64,000 nt of DNA from Trinickia terrae (GTDB lineage: Bacteria > Pseudomonadota > Gammaproteobacteria > Burkholderiales > Burkholderiaceae), in NCBI RefSeq assembly GCF_005144415.1, contig NZ_SWJE01000007.1:124001-188000 (forward strand), read 5' to 3'. The notes beneath the pieces are model-generated. The model did no database searches. It saw nothing but the letters and a program-made list of their open reading frames with translations, and was not told the origin of the DNA. The position numbers and the translations under genes are program-made. Below, in pieces: positions 55,879 to 64,000 of the stretch; the stretch's first letter is position 1, and each line of letters opens with the position of its first letter.

Positions 55879-58800
55879 ATGCCATCCTTCTTTTCAAAAA
55901 TTACCGGACCTTCGAGCAGCAGCTCGACGCGCACCGAGGACGGTAACGTCGGGCAGCAGCCGAAACAGGCTGTTCGCACACGCCAGGCACCTGCGGTCGG
56001 GGGCGTGCTGCAGAACTTGACGGGTGGCTTCTCGACGAACTCGAAGTCGCAACCGAAACCGAATCAAGTCAGGGCCGTAAGAGGCATGAGCAAGGGCGAG
56101 CTGGAGCTCGCTTCGAAGATGCCGCATTTGAGCGGATCGGGGAGGCTTGCCGTTCAGAACGAGTTGGCCAGAAGAGCGGAGCGGCAGCCGCAACAGGCGC
56201 CGAAGACCGCTCCGTCCACATCGCTCGGGTCGCATGCGGCCGCTGTCGTGTCGGGGGAGGGCGGAAAGACATCCGACGCCGAGAATAAACGGGCGGGCAC
56301 TTCCATCGACAAGCGCCAAAGTGAGCAGCCGAAGCCGCAACAGGCGGCAAAGACCGGCCAGCCCGCATCGCACGATGTACTGGGCCGCCCTATCTTTACG
56401 GAAGGGGACCCAGCCATCGATGCGTACCTTCGCGAAAATCCCGATGCGATCGTCGAGGTGCGGCGCAGCCCTGAAGAGTTGCGCCAAACAGCGAAGTGGC
56501 AGCCGCAACAGGCGACGAAGACCGGCCAGTCCACCTCGCTCGGGGCGCTTGGGCGTGGCGGGTCGCATGCGGCCGACGTCATATCGACAAAGGGCGAAAC
56601 GAGCTTCAGGAGCGCAAAGCGGGCTCTCACCACGATCGAAGAGGATCCTGACCAAGAGCTTTACGCTGCGGCTTCTGAGCACTCGGCCAACGCTCAGGGA
56701 ACGTCTCATGCCATCGGCGAAACGTCGGCTAACGGGTTGCAACGCGCTGGGGCGAATGATCTGACGACGCTCGAGACTCCCCCGCGCCCGGTCGTCGGGC
56801 CATCCGGCTCCACCACGGCCGCTCATCCGCCCAGCGGACCGGTCATCAATCCCTATTCCGGCGAGCTCGACAAGCCGCGCATGCGCGAGACCGCCAGCGC
56901 CCTGATCGACGCACTGCCCAAGTTGCCGAGCGGCGTTGTCGCCGCGCATCCCAGGAGCCAGGCGCTCCGCAACCAGCTGGTCGCGGAATTGAACAACGTG
57001 TCCAAGCTTGCCGCGGACGACAGCAAGCTGAGTCCCGACGAGCTCGGCCTCGCCTTGCGCGACAACTTCGCGCGCGCTTCGAAAACCGCGCGAACGCTCG
57101 CGAAGTATCTCGACCGGCCGCGAGTGAGCGGCGACGGGCCGCGCAAGGAAGCCGCGACCTGGTACCTCGTATCCGGCCTGATGACGGAGATGAAGCGAAC
57201 CCATTTGAGCGCGGCCGCCAACGACATCGGCGACGAATACGCCAAGCGGGAAGTCAAAAACCTCGAACGCGCGGCGGCCGGCATCAGCCACGGCATCTCG
57301 GGCCCGAACGCTTCCACGAGCATGGGCGCGAGCCTCGGCTGGTCGCCGCTTCATCCTGCCGTGGCGAACGTTCAGGTCGGCGTGAGCGGCGGCAGAACGA
57401 TCTCCGCGGACGACGATCGCGATATCGACTTCTGGGAGTCGTTCGGCATCCTGGCCAAGGGGGGCTTCGGCGGCAAGATCCACAAGTGGGCCGCGCAGGT
57501 GTCGGGACAGGCAGGCGTGAGCGGCGGCAGCGTCTACTTCGAACATGACGATCTGCAGCAACTCGTCAAGCTGGTTTCGAACATGGACGCGAACCGTTCA
57601 TGGAACAACTCGGCCGGGCCGAAGATGCGCAAGCTCGTGCATGGCGGGGAGCGCATCTACAACGCAACGGCGAAGCTTGCCGGCGGGCGCAATTACACCC
57701 CGGAGGCCGGGCGCCCGTATTACCTCAACGACAAGAAAATCGCGAAGGGTCTCAACCAGTTCAAGATGGCGTTGCTGGCGAAGGCTCTCGACGACGAGAA
57801 GGGCGGGGACTTCCAAAGCTTGGTCAAGGCGGCGTACCCGTCGATCGACCAGGTGCTGGAGGACCGGAGTACGCAGCCGTCCGCAAACGGGGCAGCGCCC
57901 GATTTCCCCATCGCGACGCGCCGCGACGTGCCGGATTCGGTCGCCTATGCGGACCGCCTTGCCGCATTCCGCCAATACACCGCCGGCGCCGACGCGAACA
58001 TCGGCAAGTCGAGCAGCGACAACCCCAATGCCGAAGGGTCGATCAATTTCGACGTCAACTTCAAGACCAACCTGGTTCAATTCTTCGTCGAGAGTGCCAG
58101 CGCGCCGCACCAGCTGCTGGACCCTGCGCATCACAAGGACCTCAAGGCAACCCTCGGTATCCACAAAGAGATCGACAGGCTGTGCGATCCGGATTCCCCT
58201 GCGCCAGGGCTGCATCTCTATAACCAGGTACGGGGAAAGCTGGACGGCCACAACGGAAACACGCCGAGCGCCCAGTTCTCGAACACACAGAGCCACCACT
58301 ATGGCGACGTGGCGGACGTGCCCGAGCAGTTTCATCATGTGATCGCCGACCCCAAGCCGGAGCACCTCGACGAGGCGGCGGATCTGGCGAAGGAGCTCGG
58401 GGACCATTACCGCGCCCTCATCAAGCATGCGGCGCCGCTGCTCGCAAAAGGCGACGGGAACATGCCCGCCGAACAGCGCCGCCAGTTGGATGGCGAGCGC
58501 CTCAAGGCATTCCAGGAAATCAACAAGCAGGTCTGGAACGGAGCGTATGACGAGAAGCGCGCGCTCAAGAACCCCGCGGAGTTCATTGCGGGCAGTCACG
58601 CGAGCATCAGCCTCGCGCTGGGTTGCGTCGGCACGCATATCGGCCTCGCCAAGCACGAGCTGGCCGAGCGGGCCAATCCCGCACAGGCCGCTCGCTTGCA
58701 GGCCACTCCCGCACACGAGGACGCGATCCTCAACGCCGATGCCAAATATGATGAGACGCGTACGATGCTCGATCGTATTTATCTGCCGCTCAAGAAATAC

Positions 58801-60321
58801 GATGTGCAAAAGAACGGACCGCTCAAGGAAACCGCGCTCTGGGCGCGCTGGGATGCCGAGGTGACGGCGCAGATTTCCGGCGGCGCGTCCACCAACGCGC
58901 TCGGCAGCATATTGGCCAGCAAGGACAAGTCGCTCGGCCCGATCTCGATAGCGAATCAGGCCGGCACGGTGGTGCTCAATGCCCAAGCCAAGTTCCAGAA
59001 CGCGACCGATCAGATCAATCCGAGCCGGCAGGCCAAGTTCTGGCAGTTCACGTTCAATGTCCAGGGCGGCGCGCCGCTCGTCGGCGCTTCGCTTGCAGCA
59101 GCCGTTATCGAGGCGGCCAAGCGAGTGAACGACGGCCATTCCTCCGATTTCGAAAAGCTCGACCTTGCGGCATTGACTCGGCAACTCCAGGGGGTGGTGC
59201 TGGACAACACCGACGCCGGCACTGTCGTGGTCAAGTTCCGCCAGGCGCCTCAGACCGAGGGACTGCCGACCAGCGCCGCGCACAAAATGGGTCTCGACAC
59301 GGGGAAACTGAACTTGCAGTACGTTCGCGTACTGAATAGCCGGAATAGCGGCACGAACTTGTCCGGCGTGGTGCCTACCCATGTCGGCACATTCAAGCCG
59401 AGCGTGTCGTTCACCGACAGCACCCAGAGCTTCCAAAGCGAAATCATGGGTTCCGATCTCAGCTATCTGATGCTGCAGCACCCGAAGCTGGATGCGCTGC
59501 TGACCGAAGCCAAGACGGATGGGGCCAAGCTCAAGCAACTCTTAGACACAAACCCGCACGTGCGTAACGGCTATTTCGGCTCCCAGAGCACGATCGTCGA
59601 TACGGTAGAGCGCTATCAGGCATTCCTGGACGCGAAAGGGACTGCAGGCAATAATCTGGCGCGGACGCCAGTACCGGAAGCCGGCGAATTCCACCGTTAC
59701 TACGCATCTCCGACGTTCTCCCGGATCGGCGAGGTTGCGAAGCGCGTCGAAAGCCATGGGCCCGGCTCGACGGCAAAAGGCGCCACGCCGTTCCAGACGG
59801 CGCCCGCGCTCAACGAGGAGATCGATCTCAGTGGATTGATAGGCAGGTCGAAGATCAACGAAGCACGGGATCACCTGCAAACGTTGAAGACGGTGGATGA
59901 GCGCGCCGAATGGTTTTGCGGAGAAGGGCGTCCGTTGCTCGACGCTTTCGCAGCAATTATCGGCAATACGCGGCAAATCAATGCGGCCGCGTTGGCTCAC
60001 ACCGAAAAGCGCCCAGCGGGCCTCCGGACGCAATTGCGCGATGACGGCAAGTGGCGCGAGCACAACGAAAAAAAACAAGCGGAAGCGCGAGCGGCTAGCA
60101 CGGGCACCCAGCGAAGCGGCTTCAGCGGTTATGCACAGAAGCTATTTCGGCCCAGCACGCACGTGGACGAAGCAATGAGGCTCAATAGGCTTCGTGAAGA
60201 CATCGAGGGCGAAGCGACGCAGACGCCTCGCCCAGCTCCGGCACATGCTGCGTCGGTGTCGAGTGATCCGTCATCGAGCAGGCCTGGGCCGTCGAACCCC
60301 GGCAATACCGAAGATCGATGA
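55879..60321 (+). CDS. Large candidate type III secreted effector
   Basis: A 1480-residue orphan protein. The ATG at 55879 (MPSFFSKITGPSSSSS) gives a Ser-rich, amphipathic N-terminus typical of type III signals; a GTG at 55852 in frame is only about 15 bases after the predicted transcript start. Residues about 90-240 hold three imperfect copies of a QPQQA-KT-SLG-type repeat and long Pro/Ser/Thr-rich disorder. The body (about 330-1400) is rich in beta-type and Gly-rich segments (SMGASLGWSP, WAAQVSGQAGVSGGSVYFEH, FWQFTFNVQGGAPLVGASLA) without a signal peptide, membrane helix or catalytic motif I recognise. The C-terminus is disordered. I could not match it to a named effector family; an AWR-type resemblance was considered but no AWR triad is present. 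Only the promoter and composition support effector status. Confidence 0.75.
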   Translation: MPSFFSKITGPSSSSSTRTEDGNVGQQPKQAVRTRQAPAVGGVLQNLTGGFSTNSKSQPKPNQVRAVRGMSKGELELASKMPHLSGSGRLAVQNELARRAERQPQQAPKTAPSTSLGSHAAAVVSGEGGKTSDAENKRAGTSIDKRQSEQPKPQQAAKTGQPASHDVLGRPIFTEGDPAIDAYLRENPDAIVEVRRSPEELRQTAKWQPQQATKTGQSTSLGALGRGGSHAADVISTKGETSFRSAKRALTTIEEDPDQELYAAASEHSANAQGTSHAIGETSANGLQRAGANDLTTLETPPRPVVGPSGSTTAAHPPSGPVINPYSGELDKPRMRETASALIDALPKLPSGVVAAHPRSQALRNQLVAELNNVSKLAADDSKLSPDELGLALRDNFARASKTARTLAKYLDRPRVSGDGPRKEAATWYLVSGLMTEMKRTHLSAAANDIGDEYAKREVKNLERAAAGISHGISGPNASTSMGASLGWSPLHPAVANVQVGVSGGRTISADDDRDIDFWESFGILAKGGFGGKIHKWAAQVSGQAGVSGGSVYFEHDDLQQLVKLVSNMDANRSWNNSAGPKMRKLVHGGERIYNATAKLAGGRNYTPEAGRPYYLNDKKIAKGLNQFKMALLAKALDDEKGGDFQSLVKAAYPSIDQVLEDRSTQPSANGAAPDFPIATRRDVPDSVAYADRLAAFRQYTAGADANIGKSSSDNPNAEGSINFDVNFKTNLVQFFVESASAPHQLLDPAHHKDLKATLGIHKEIDRLCDPDSPAPGLHLYNQVRGKLDGHNGNTPSAQFSNTQSHHYGDVADVPEQFHHVIADPKPEHLDEAADLAKELGDHYRALIKHAAPLLAKGDGNMPAEQRRQLDGERLKAFQEINKQVWNGAYDEKRALKNPAEFIAGSHASISLALGCVGTHIGLAKHELAERANPAQAARLQATPAHEDAILNADAKYDETRTMLDRIYLPLKKYDVQKNGPLKETALWARWDAEVTAQISGGASTNALGSILASKDKSLGPISIANQAGTVVLNAQAKFQNATDQINPSRQAKFWQFTFNVQGGAPLVGASLAAAVIEAAKRVNDGHSSDFEKLDLAALTRQLQGVVLDNTDAGTVVVKFRQAPQTEGLPTSAAHKMGLDTGKLNLQYVRVLNSRNSGTNLSGVVPTHVGTFKPSVSFTDSTQSFQSEIMGSDLSYLMLQHPKLDALLTEAKTDGAKLKQLLDTNPHVRNGYFGSQSTIVDTVERYQAFLDAKGTAGNNLARTPVPEAGEFHRYYASPTFSRIGEVAKRVESHGPGSTAKGATPFQTAPALNEEIDLSGLIGRSKINEARDHLQTLKTVDERAEWFCGEGRPLLDAFAAIIGNTRQINAAALAHTEKRPAGLRTQLRDDGKWREHNEKKQAEARAASTGTQRSGFSGYAQKLFRPSTHVDEAMRLNRLREDIEGEATQTPRPAPAHAASVSSDPSSSRPGPSNPGNTEDR

Positions 60322-60389
60322 GAATTGACGATCCCGGCCGCGAGGGCCGGAATCGCGCGTAACACGAACGCTGTGGCGAAACTCGAGCG

Positions 60390-60998
60390 TCAGGCCGTGA
60401 GGCCCTCGGCCTTCAATGCAGCCTGCACCGCAGGCCTCGCGCGAACGCGCTGCATGTAGGCATCGAGCGCTGCAAGTCCGCTCAAGTCCACCTTCACGTG
60501 CGGCGCCCAGCTCGTCACCGTGAAGAGGTACGCATCGGCGACGCTGAACGTATCGCCGAACCAGTACGTCTTGCCCGCGAGCTGGCGGTCGAGCAGCTCG
60601 TAGCGTGTGCGCAGGCGAGTGCGGTAGAAGGCCTTGGTGGTCTCGTCGATCTCCGGCCGGAAGAGCGGCGAGTACGACTTGTGAATCTCCGAGGTCACGA
60701 AGTTCAGCGCTTCCTGCAGGCGATAGCGTGCCATCGTGCCGTTGGCCGGCGCGAGCTTCTTCTCGGGGACTTGGTCGGCGATGTATTGGACGATCGCCGG
60801 GCCTTCGGTGAGGCGCTCGCCGTTGTCGAATTCGAGCACCGGCACGTAGCCTTTGGGATTGACGGTGTAGTAGTCGGCGCCGTCTTGCAGCGTGTGAGTC
60901 GAGACATCGACCTTGACGGCCGTGAACGGAATTTCTGCTTCCTGCAGCACGATGCGCGGCGACAGCGAGCACGCGCCGGTGGCGTAATACAGTTTCAT
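60390..60998 (-). CDS. Glutathione S-transferase (beta-class like)
   Basis: A 202-residue thioredoxin-fold/helical enzyme. The N-terminal domain has MKLYYATGACSLSPRIVLQE with the beta-class Cys10, GYVPVLEFDNGERLTEGPAI (cis-Pro and glutathione site), and the C-terminal helical domain has YWFGDTFSVADAYLFTVTSW. It conjugates glutathione to electrophiles and may have peroxidase activity. The ATG at 60998 follows a good AGGAGG-type site (AAGGAGGCAGGA). It is convergent with the effector candidate. Confidence 0.93.
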   Translation of the reverse strand: MKLYYATGACSLSPRIVLQEAEIPFTAVKVDVSTHTLQDGADYYTVNPKGYVPVLEFDNGERLTEGPAIVQYIADQVPEKKLAPANGTMARYRLQEALNFVTSEIHKSYSPLFRPEIDETTKAFYRTRLRTRYELLDRQLAGKTYWFGDTFSVADAYLFTVTSWAPHVKVDLSGLAALDAYMQRVRARPAVQAALKAEGLTA

Positions 60999-61095
60999 TC
61001 CTGCCTCCTTGTGACAAAGGCCTTGCAAACCGATGCTTGCAAGGCCTCGTCACACTATCACTATGCGCACCTTGGCGGCAGGCGCTCAGGCAAGC

Positions 61096-61353
61096 TCAGA
61101 CAAAAGGATTGTCCGTCTTCCCCGTCGGCTCGGGCGGCTCGTCCTTCACCTTCTCCGGCAGCTCCGCCGCCTGCAGCGCGGCCACCACGCTGCCGATCGC
61201 TTGCTGCAAGGCGAGCGCCGCCTTGAGGCCGCGCTTGTCCTTGGCGATGTCGAGCGTGCCGGAGATCGTGATGCGCGCCGTGCCGTTCGAGATCGTCAGC
61301 GCGTCGCCTTCGATGCTCAGCACGTCGTCGTCGTTTGCGTATGCGTCAAACAC
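61096..61353 (-). CDS. Hypothetical protein
   Basis: An 85-residue protein that I do not recognise. The N-terminal half looks beta-rich (DVLSIEGDALTISNGTARIT), the second half is a helix (RGLKAALALQQAIGSVVAAL) and the C-terminus is a Pro/Lys tail. Its ATG lies 8 bases inside the end of the nuclease gene, so it is translationally coupled to it. It has no signal peptide and no obvious immunity-protein features, though that role cannot be excluded. Confidence 0.6.
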   Translation of the reverse strand: MFDAYANDDDVLSIEGDALTISNGTARITISGTLDIAKDKRGLKAALALQQAIGSVVAALQAAELPEKVKDEPPEPTGKTDNPFV

Positions 61354-62095
61354 CTTTCAGCCCTCCGATGCGTTGGTCCTTCAGTGATTCGGGAATTCCG
61401 GGGAAGCGAATGCCGCTCATCGCCTCGAGTTCGTGGACGGTCTTCGTGTCGTAGCGGCTGGTATCGACGTTCTCGGTCACCACGGCGAACGCCATGTTCT
61501 TCGACGGCACGTAGACCACCTTGAACAATTGCGTTGGCACGAAGATGCGCGTGGCGCCGATGGTCTGCAATTGGCCACCCGTGTAGAGCGGTCCGGTCAC
61601 GACATATGCTTCGCCGTACTTCAGCGCGATCTTGCGTACCGCGGTTTCGATGCGCGACCACAGGCGCTGGTTGTTGACGCGATTCTGAGGCACGACGTTG
61701 GCGAGCGTAAAGGACTCGGCCATTGCCTTGTCGTTCCAGCGGTCGCCGGCGGGGCTCATATGGCCGCGGTCGAAGCCGCTCCTGCGATAGTCGGCGAGCG
61801 TCGCGCCTTCGCCGGGCGGCAAGGCCGGCTCTTCGTAGAACTTGTCGGTGCGAACCTGCTCTTTCGCCGCGTCGAGATTGGCGCGCGTCAAATACTCGGC
61901 CGACCATAGCGGTCCGTGCGAAACGCCCGAGTGAAACAGTGCGAAATCCGAATAGCAGAGCATGCGCGTCTTCGGCGCGAGCTTGGCATTGGTCAGGACT
62001 GGAAACTGGCCGTTGGGCACGAACTGCGTACAAGACGGCGCGGCTGTTGCGTGTGCGGCGAATGCGATGAGCAGGCTGGCGAAAAACTTCTTCAT
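61346..62095 (-). CDS. Secreted DNA/RNA non-specific endonuclease
   Basis: A 249-residue nuclease of the NucA/Serratia type. A signal peptide covers about residues 1-19 (KKFFASLLIAFAAHATAAPS). The catalytic DRGH motif is in RRSGFDRGHMSPAGDRWND (about residues 108-126), followed by the metal-binding Asn region FTLANVVPQNRVNNQRLWSR. It degrades nucleic acids in the periplasm or outside the cell. The ATG at 62095 is the natural start; the frame is open further upstream to 62203 without signal-peptide character. Downstream it overlaps the 85-residue gene. Confidence 0.92.
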   Translation of the reverse strand: MKKFFASLLIAFAAHATAAPSCTQFVPNGQFPVLTNAKLAPKTRMLCYSDFALFHSGVSHGPLWSAEYLTRANLDAAKEQVRTDKFYEEPALPPGEGATLADYRRSGFDRGHMSPAGDRWNDKAMAESFTLANVVPQNRVNNQRLWSRIETAVRKIALKYGEAYVVTGPLYTGGQLQTIGATRIFVPTQLFKVVYVPSKNMAFAVVTENVDTSRYDTKTVHELEAMSGIRFPGIPESLKDQRIGGLKGV

Positions 62096-62234
62096 GACGA
62101 GCGAGGCGATGGAGGGGGCGAAAGTATAGCGTTGCCGGAGCAATTTTCCCCAAGCATCGATGCCGCATGCGGCCCACAATCGAATCGCCGTTTTTCGGAT
62201 CATCCGCCTTCTTCAAGGCAAGGAGGGAGTGAAC

Positions 62235-62609
62235 ATGTTCGACCACATTTCCATCGGTGTTCGAGACCTCGCGAAATCCAAGGCGTTCTACGATGCGGCG
62301 CTGGCTCCGCTCGGCTACCGCTGCCTGCACGATGCGCCCGGCATGCTGGGCTACGGGCTCGACGAAGTCGGGCTCTGGATCTCGCCGAGCGAGCACCCGG
62401 TTCCGGCCGACATGCGCTCGGGCCTGCATTTCTGCTTTTCCGCTGCGAGCCGCAAGAATGTCGATGACTTCCATAAGGGGGCGTTGCGCACGGGAGGACG
62501 CGACAACGGCAAGCCGGGATTGCGTCCGGAGTACCACGCGAGCTACTACGCCGCATTCGTCATCGACCCCGACGGCTATCGGCTCGAGGCGTATTGCGGA
62601 GGCGATTAA
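62235..62609 (+). CDS. VOC-superfamily (glyoxalase-fold) protein
   Basis: A 124-residue metal-dependent VOC-fold protein. Typical parts are MFDHISIGVRDLAKSKAFYD at the N-terminus, GLHFCFSAASRKNVDDFH in the middle and AAFVIDPDGYRLEAYCGGD at the C-terminus, with His4 and Glu near the end as likely metal ligands. The substrate is unknown. The start at 62235 has AGGAGGGAGTGAAC upstream. It is divergent from the nuclease gene. Confidence 0.9.
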   Translation: MFDHISIGVRDLAKSKAFYDAALAPLGYRCLHDAPGMLGYGLDEVGLWISPSEHPVPADMRSGLHFCFSAASRKNVDDFHKGALRTGGRDNGKPGLRPEYHASYYAAFVIDPDGYRLEAYCGGD

Positions 62610-62701
62610 AAGCTGCGTATGAATATTGAAAGGCGATGCGATTAATCTGTAATTCGAATAATCGCTCTAATTAGGCAGTCTCCTCCAAACCACTAAAATC
62701 A

Positions 62702-62718
62702 ATCAAACAAAGTTTGAT
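62702..62718. promoter_or_regulatory. Inverted repeat, operator copy 1
   Basis: ATCAAAC-AAA-GTTTGAT is a perfect 7-bp inverted repeat. A close copy lies at 63046-63062 directly before the XRE-cupin gene, so both may bind that regulator; here no gene starts immediately downstream. Confidence 0.5.
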
Positions 62719-63045
62719 GCCGATTTTTGACCTGCTATCTTCGCGTCGCCGAGGCTTGCGGCACCGGTTGCATAGGCTCGCTGCATGCATCGAGCATAGA
62801 CTGCCGCACTGATGCGGTGCGGCGAGAAAGCCCGTGCTCCGGCATGAGGCGTTCGCTGCAAGCCAATATTCTGGCGGCAGAAATGAATCTTATTGAAATT
62901 GTTGCGGCGCAAATGGCGTTTCGTTTTGGTGCGCTTTGCACCAATTTATTAAGCGCTCACCGCACCTTCAAAACAGAGGACAGCTCACGGTCGACACCCG
63001 TCCGGTACGCTCAAGAATCGGCTATAGAAAACATAATTTACTTAT

Positions 63046-63062
63046 ATCAAACAAATTTTGAC
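63046..63062. promoter_or_regulatory. Inverted repeat, operator copy 2 (autoregulatory candidate)
   Basis: ATCAAACAAATTTTGAC is an imperfect copy of the repeat at 62702 and ends 19 bp before the XRE-cupin ATG. Position suggests autoregulation. Confidence 0.5.
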
Positions 63063-63081
63063 TGTCGGATTCTGTCCTGAT

Positions 63082-63657
63082 ATGGTTCCGCAACCTGAAG
63101 ACAAGGCGACTGCCTCGCTGGTGTTAGGCGGGAAAATCCGGGCGCTGCGCAAGAGGCTTCAGCGCACGCTCGATGAGACGGCAACGGCCGCTGGTATTTC
63201 AAAGCCGTTCCTGTCGCAAGTTGAACGCGGTCGTGCAACGCCCTCCATCACATCGCTGGCGGGCATTGCTAGAGCGCTGGGGGTGACGGTGCAGTACTTC
63301 GTCGATACGCCAACCGAAGCAAAGTCGGTTTGCCGAAGCGACGAGTTGAAATTTTTCGGGTTCGCCGATTCAGCGAATCTGTTTGCCCGCTTGACCAATG
63401 TCTCGGGCGACAGGCAACTGGAGGCGATCCTGGTCAGGATGCCGGCCGGACAGGCGCCGTCGGAAATGACGACGCATGCAGGAGAAGAGTTCTTGTATGT
63501 GCTTCATGGCCAGATCTCCCTGACGTTAGAAGGTACGACGTTTGTGTTGCATGCCGGTGACAGTGCGCATTACGAGTCCACCGTCCCGCATGGTTGGGTG
63601 AATGCCGCGAACGAAGAGAGCCTGGTGGTTTGGGTCGGCACGCCGCGGTTGTTTTGA
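63082..63657 (+). CDS. XRE-family regulator with cupin domain
   Basis: A 191-residue regulator similar in layout to the one at 1517 but not its close copy. An XRE helix-turn-helix (about residues 15-70; LGGKIRALRKRLQRTLDETA, then ISKPFLSQVERGRATPSITS) is followed by a cupin sensor domain (about 110-185; TTHAGEEFLYVLHGQISLTL). The ATG at 63082 lacks a clear ribosome binding site; a TTG at 63058 in frame overlaps the operator repeat and is less likely. It stands alone in AT-richer DNA. The target and ligand are unknown. Confidence 0.85.
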   Translation: MVPQPEDKATASLVLGGKIRALRKRLQRTLDETATAAGISKPFLSQVERGRATPSITSLAGIARALGVTVQYFVDTPTEAKSVCRSDELKFFGFADSANLFARLTNVSGDRQLEAILVRMPAGQAPSEMTTHAGEEFLYVLHGQISLTLEGTTFVLHAGDSAHYESTVPHGWVNAANEESLVVWVGTPRLF

Positions 63658-64000
63658 GCTTCATGATGTAGCTGTAGCCGGCGCGTTCCTGCGGGACGCG
63701 TCCGTATCTTGTTGTAAGGATTCCGAATCAGCGGTGTTCGAAATGCGGATAGTCGATCGCAGGGACTTTTGCTGCCTTCTGCCGGCTGCTTTAAGGGAAA
63801 ACACTTAGAAACTGGTTTTAGAGCCAAATTAAAAGATTTGTAATTTTTTAGTATTCCTATTTTAAGTTCGAGATAGCTTCGTATAGGCGATTTGCATACG
63901 AGTCGTTGTTGCTTCAATTGCGCCGCATTACCCATGCGGCGCAATTGAAAAAAGCGCGGCGCCTGACGTCGCACGAAGAAGCGCGCGGGCGCAACACGTC
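63658..64000. other. Non-coding right end of the window
   Basis: About 340 bp, AT-rich in 63800-63910, without a credible gene. It contains the 16-bp inverted repeat annotated separately. A gene may begin beyond the right edge. Confidence 0.5.
63913..63949. repeat. Perfect 16-bp inverted repeat
   Basis: TTCAATTGCGCCGCAT (63913-63928) and its exact reverse complement (63934-63949) flank a 5-base loop. On the plus strand it is followed by AAAA rather than T, so it is not a classical terminator; it may be a bidirectional or Rho-assisted terminator or an element end. Confidence 0.6.

Larger units (their letters stand above)
62610..63081. other. AT-richer intergenic region before the XRE-cupin gene
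   Basis: About 470 bp with no credible gene. It is clearly AT-richer than the rest of the window and contains the two matching inverted repeats annotated separately, suggesting recently acquired or poorly conserved DNA. A 117-codon plus-strand open frame inside it has no protein character. Confidence 0.5.

Noticed and set aside
55879-60321. Assignment of the large protein to the AWR (RipA) effector family
   Set aside because: The Gly-rich beta-type body is reminiscent, but I find no Ala-Trp-Arg triad and cannot align it from memory, so no family was assigned.
60334-60350. Terminator after the effector candidate (CCGGCC-gcgag-GGCCGG)
   Set aside because: The stem is only 6 bp and no T-tract follows on either strand.

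Overview
The window is high-GC, densely coded DNA that reads as the origin-proximal part of a secondary chromosome (chromosome 2 type) of a Burkholderiaceae bacterium (Burkholderia, Paraburkholderia, Caballeronia or Trinickia). The basis is a plasmid-type initiator next to an iteron array, a ParA/ParB pair with TTTATGCGCATAAA parS sites, a KfrA-like protein, a neighbouring kbl-tdh operon, a hopanoid cluster and Burkholderia-style regulators. Genus and species are inference.

Layout. 1-2125: threonine catabolism (tdh 5' end, kbl) and a divergent XRE-cupin regulator. 2162-3613: a LexA-type SOS box, a small unknown gene and a tyrosine-recombinase-fold protein that has lost its catalytic residues. 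3681-11373: the replication and partition locus, made of an inverted iteron pair, KfrA-like protein, about 2.1 kb of non-coding DNA with about 18 iteron-like repeats, the initiator, parB, parA and three parS palindromes. 11374-15562: an ArsC-like reductase, then a bufferin/gig-type copper-responsive RiPP operon (precursor, MNIO enzyme, partner, DoxX) ending in an ECF sigma and a zinc anti-sigma. 15832-22955: a DnaA-box cluster, an FMN reductase, a stress-type protein, a hybrid histidine kinase and a CheY-CheC-diguanylate cyclase operon.

23174-44220 is the hopanoid region: hpnD, hpnE, shc, hpnG; hpnN with an MlaA-type lipoprotein, and divergent hpnM; after an insertion of a sensor-regulator pair, a CstA-type pyruvate transporter, its YbdD partner and peptidase E, come hpnH, ispH, hpnC, hpnB, an unknown gene and hpnA. 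Together they make squalene from farnesyl diphosphate, cyclise it to hopene, extend the side chain and probably traffic the product to the outer membrane.

44329-62609: a multi-PAS (one LOV-like) GGDEF-EAL protein, acylphosphatase, RarD-type permease, Mpo1-like protein, a Crp/Fnr regulator, two tandem MarR regulators with matching operators followed by an EmrAB-type tripartite efflux operon, then a 1480-residue orphan protein with a perfect hrpII/PIP-type promoter (TTCG-N16-TTCG-N31-TAGGAT). This last is the best candidate for something undescribed: a type III secreted effector far from any secretion genes. GST, nuclease and glyoxalase-fold genes follow. 62610-64000 is AT-richer and carries one XRE-cupin regulator with paired operators.

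Most notable signals: the hrpII-box effector candidate; a single perfect iteron 30 kb from the array (37940-37959); the SOS-box/dead-recombinase pair beside the origin; and a three-box DnaA cluster outside the origin.
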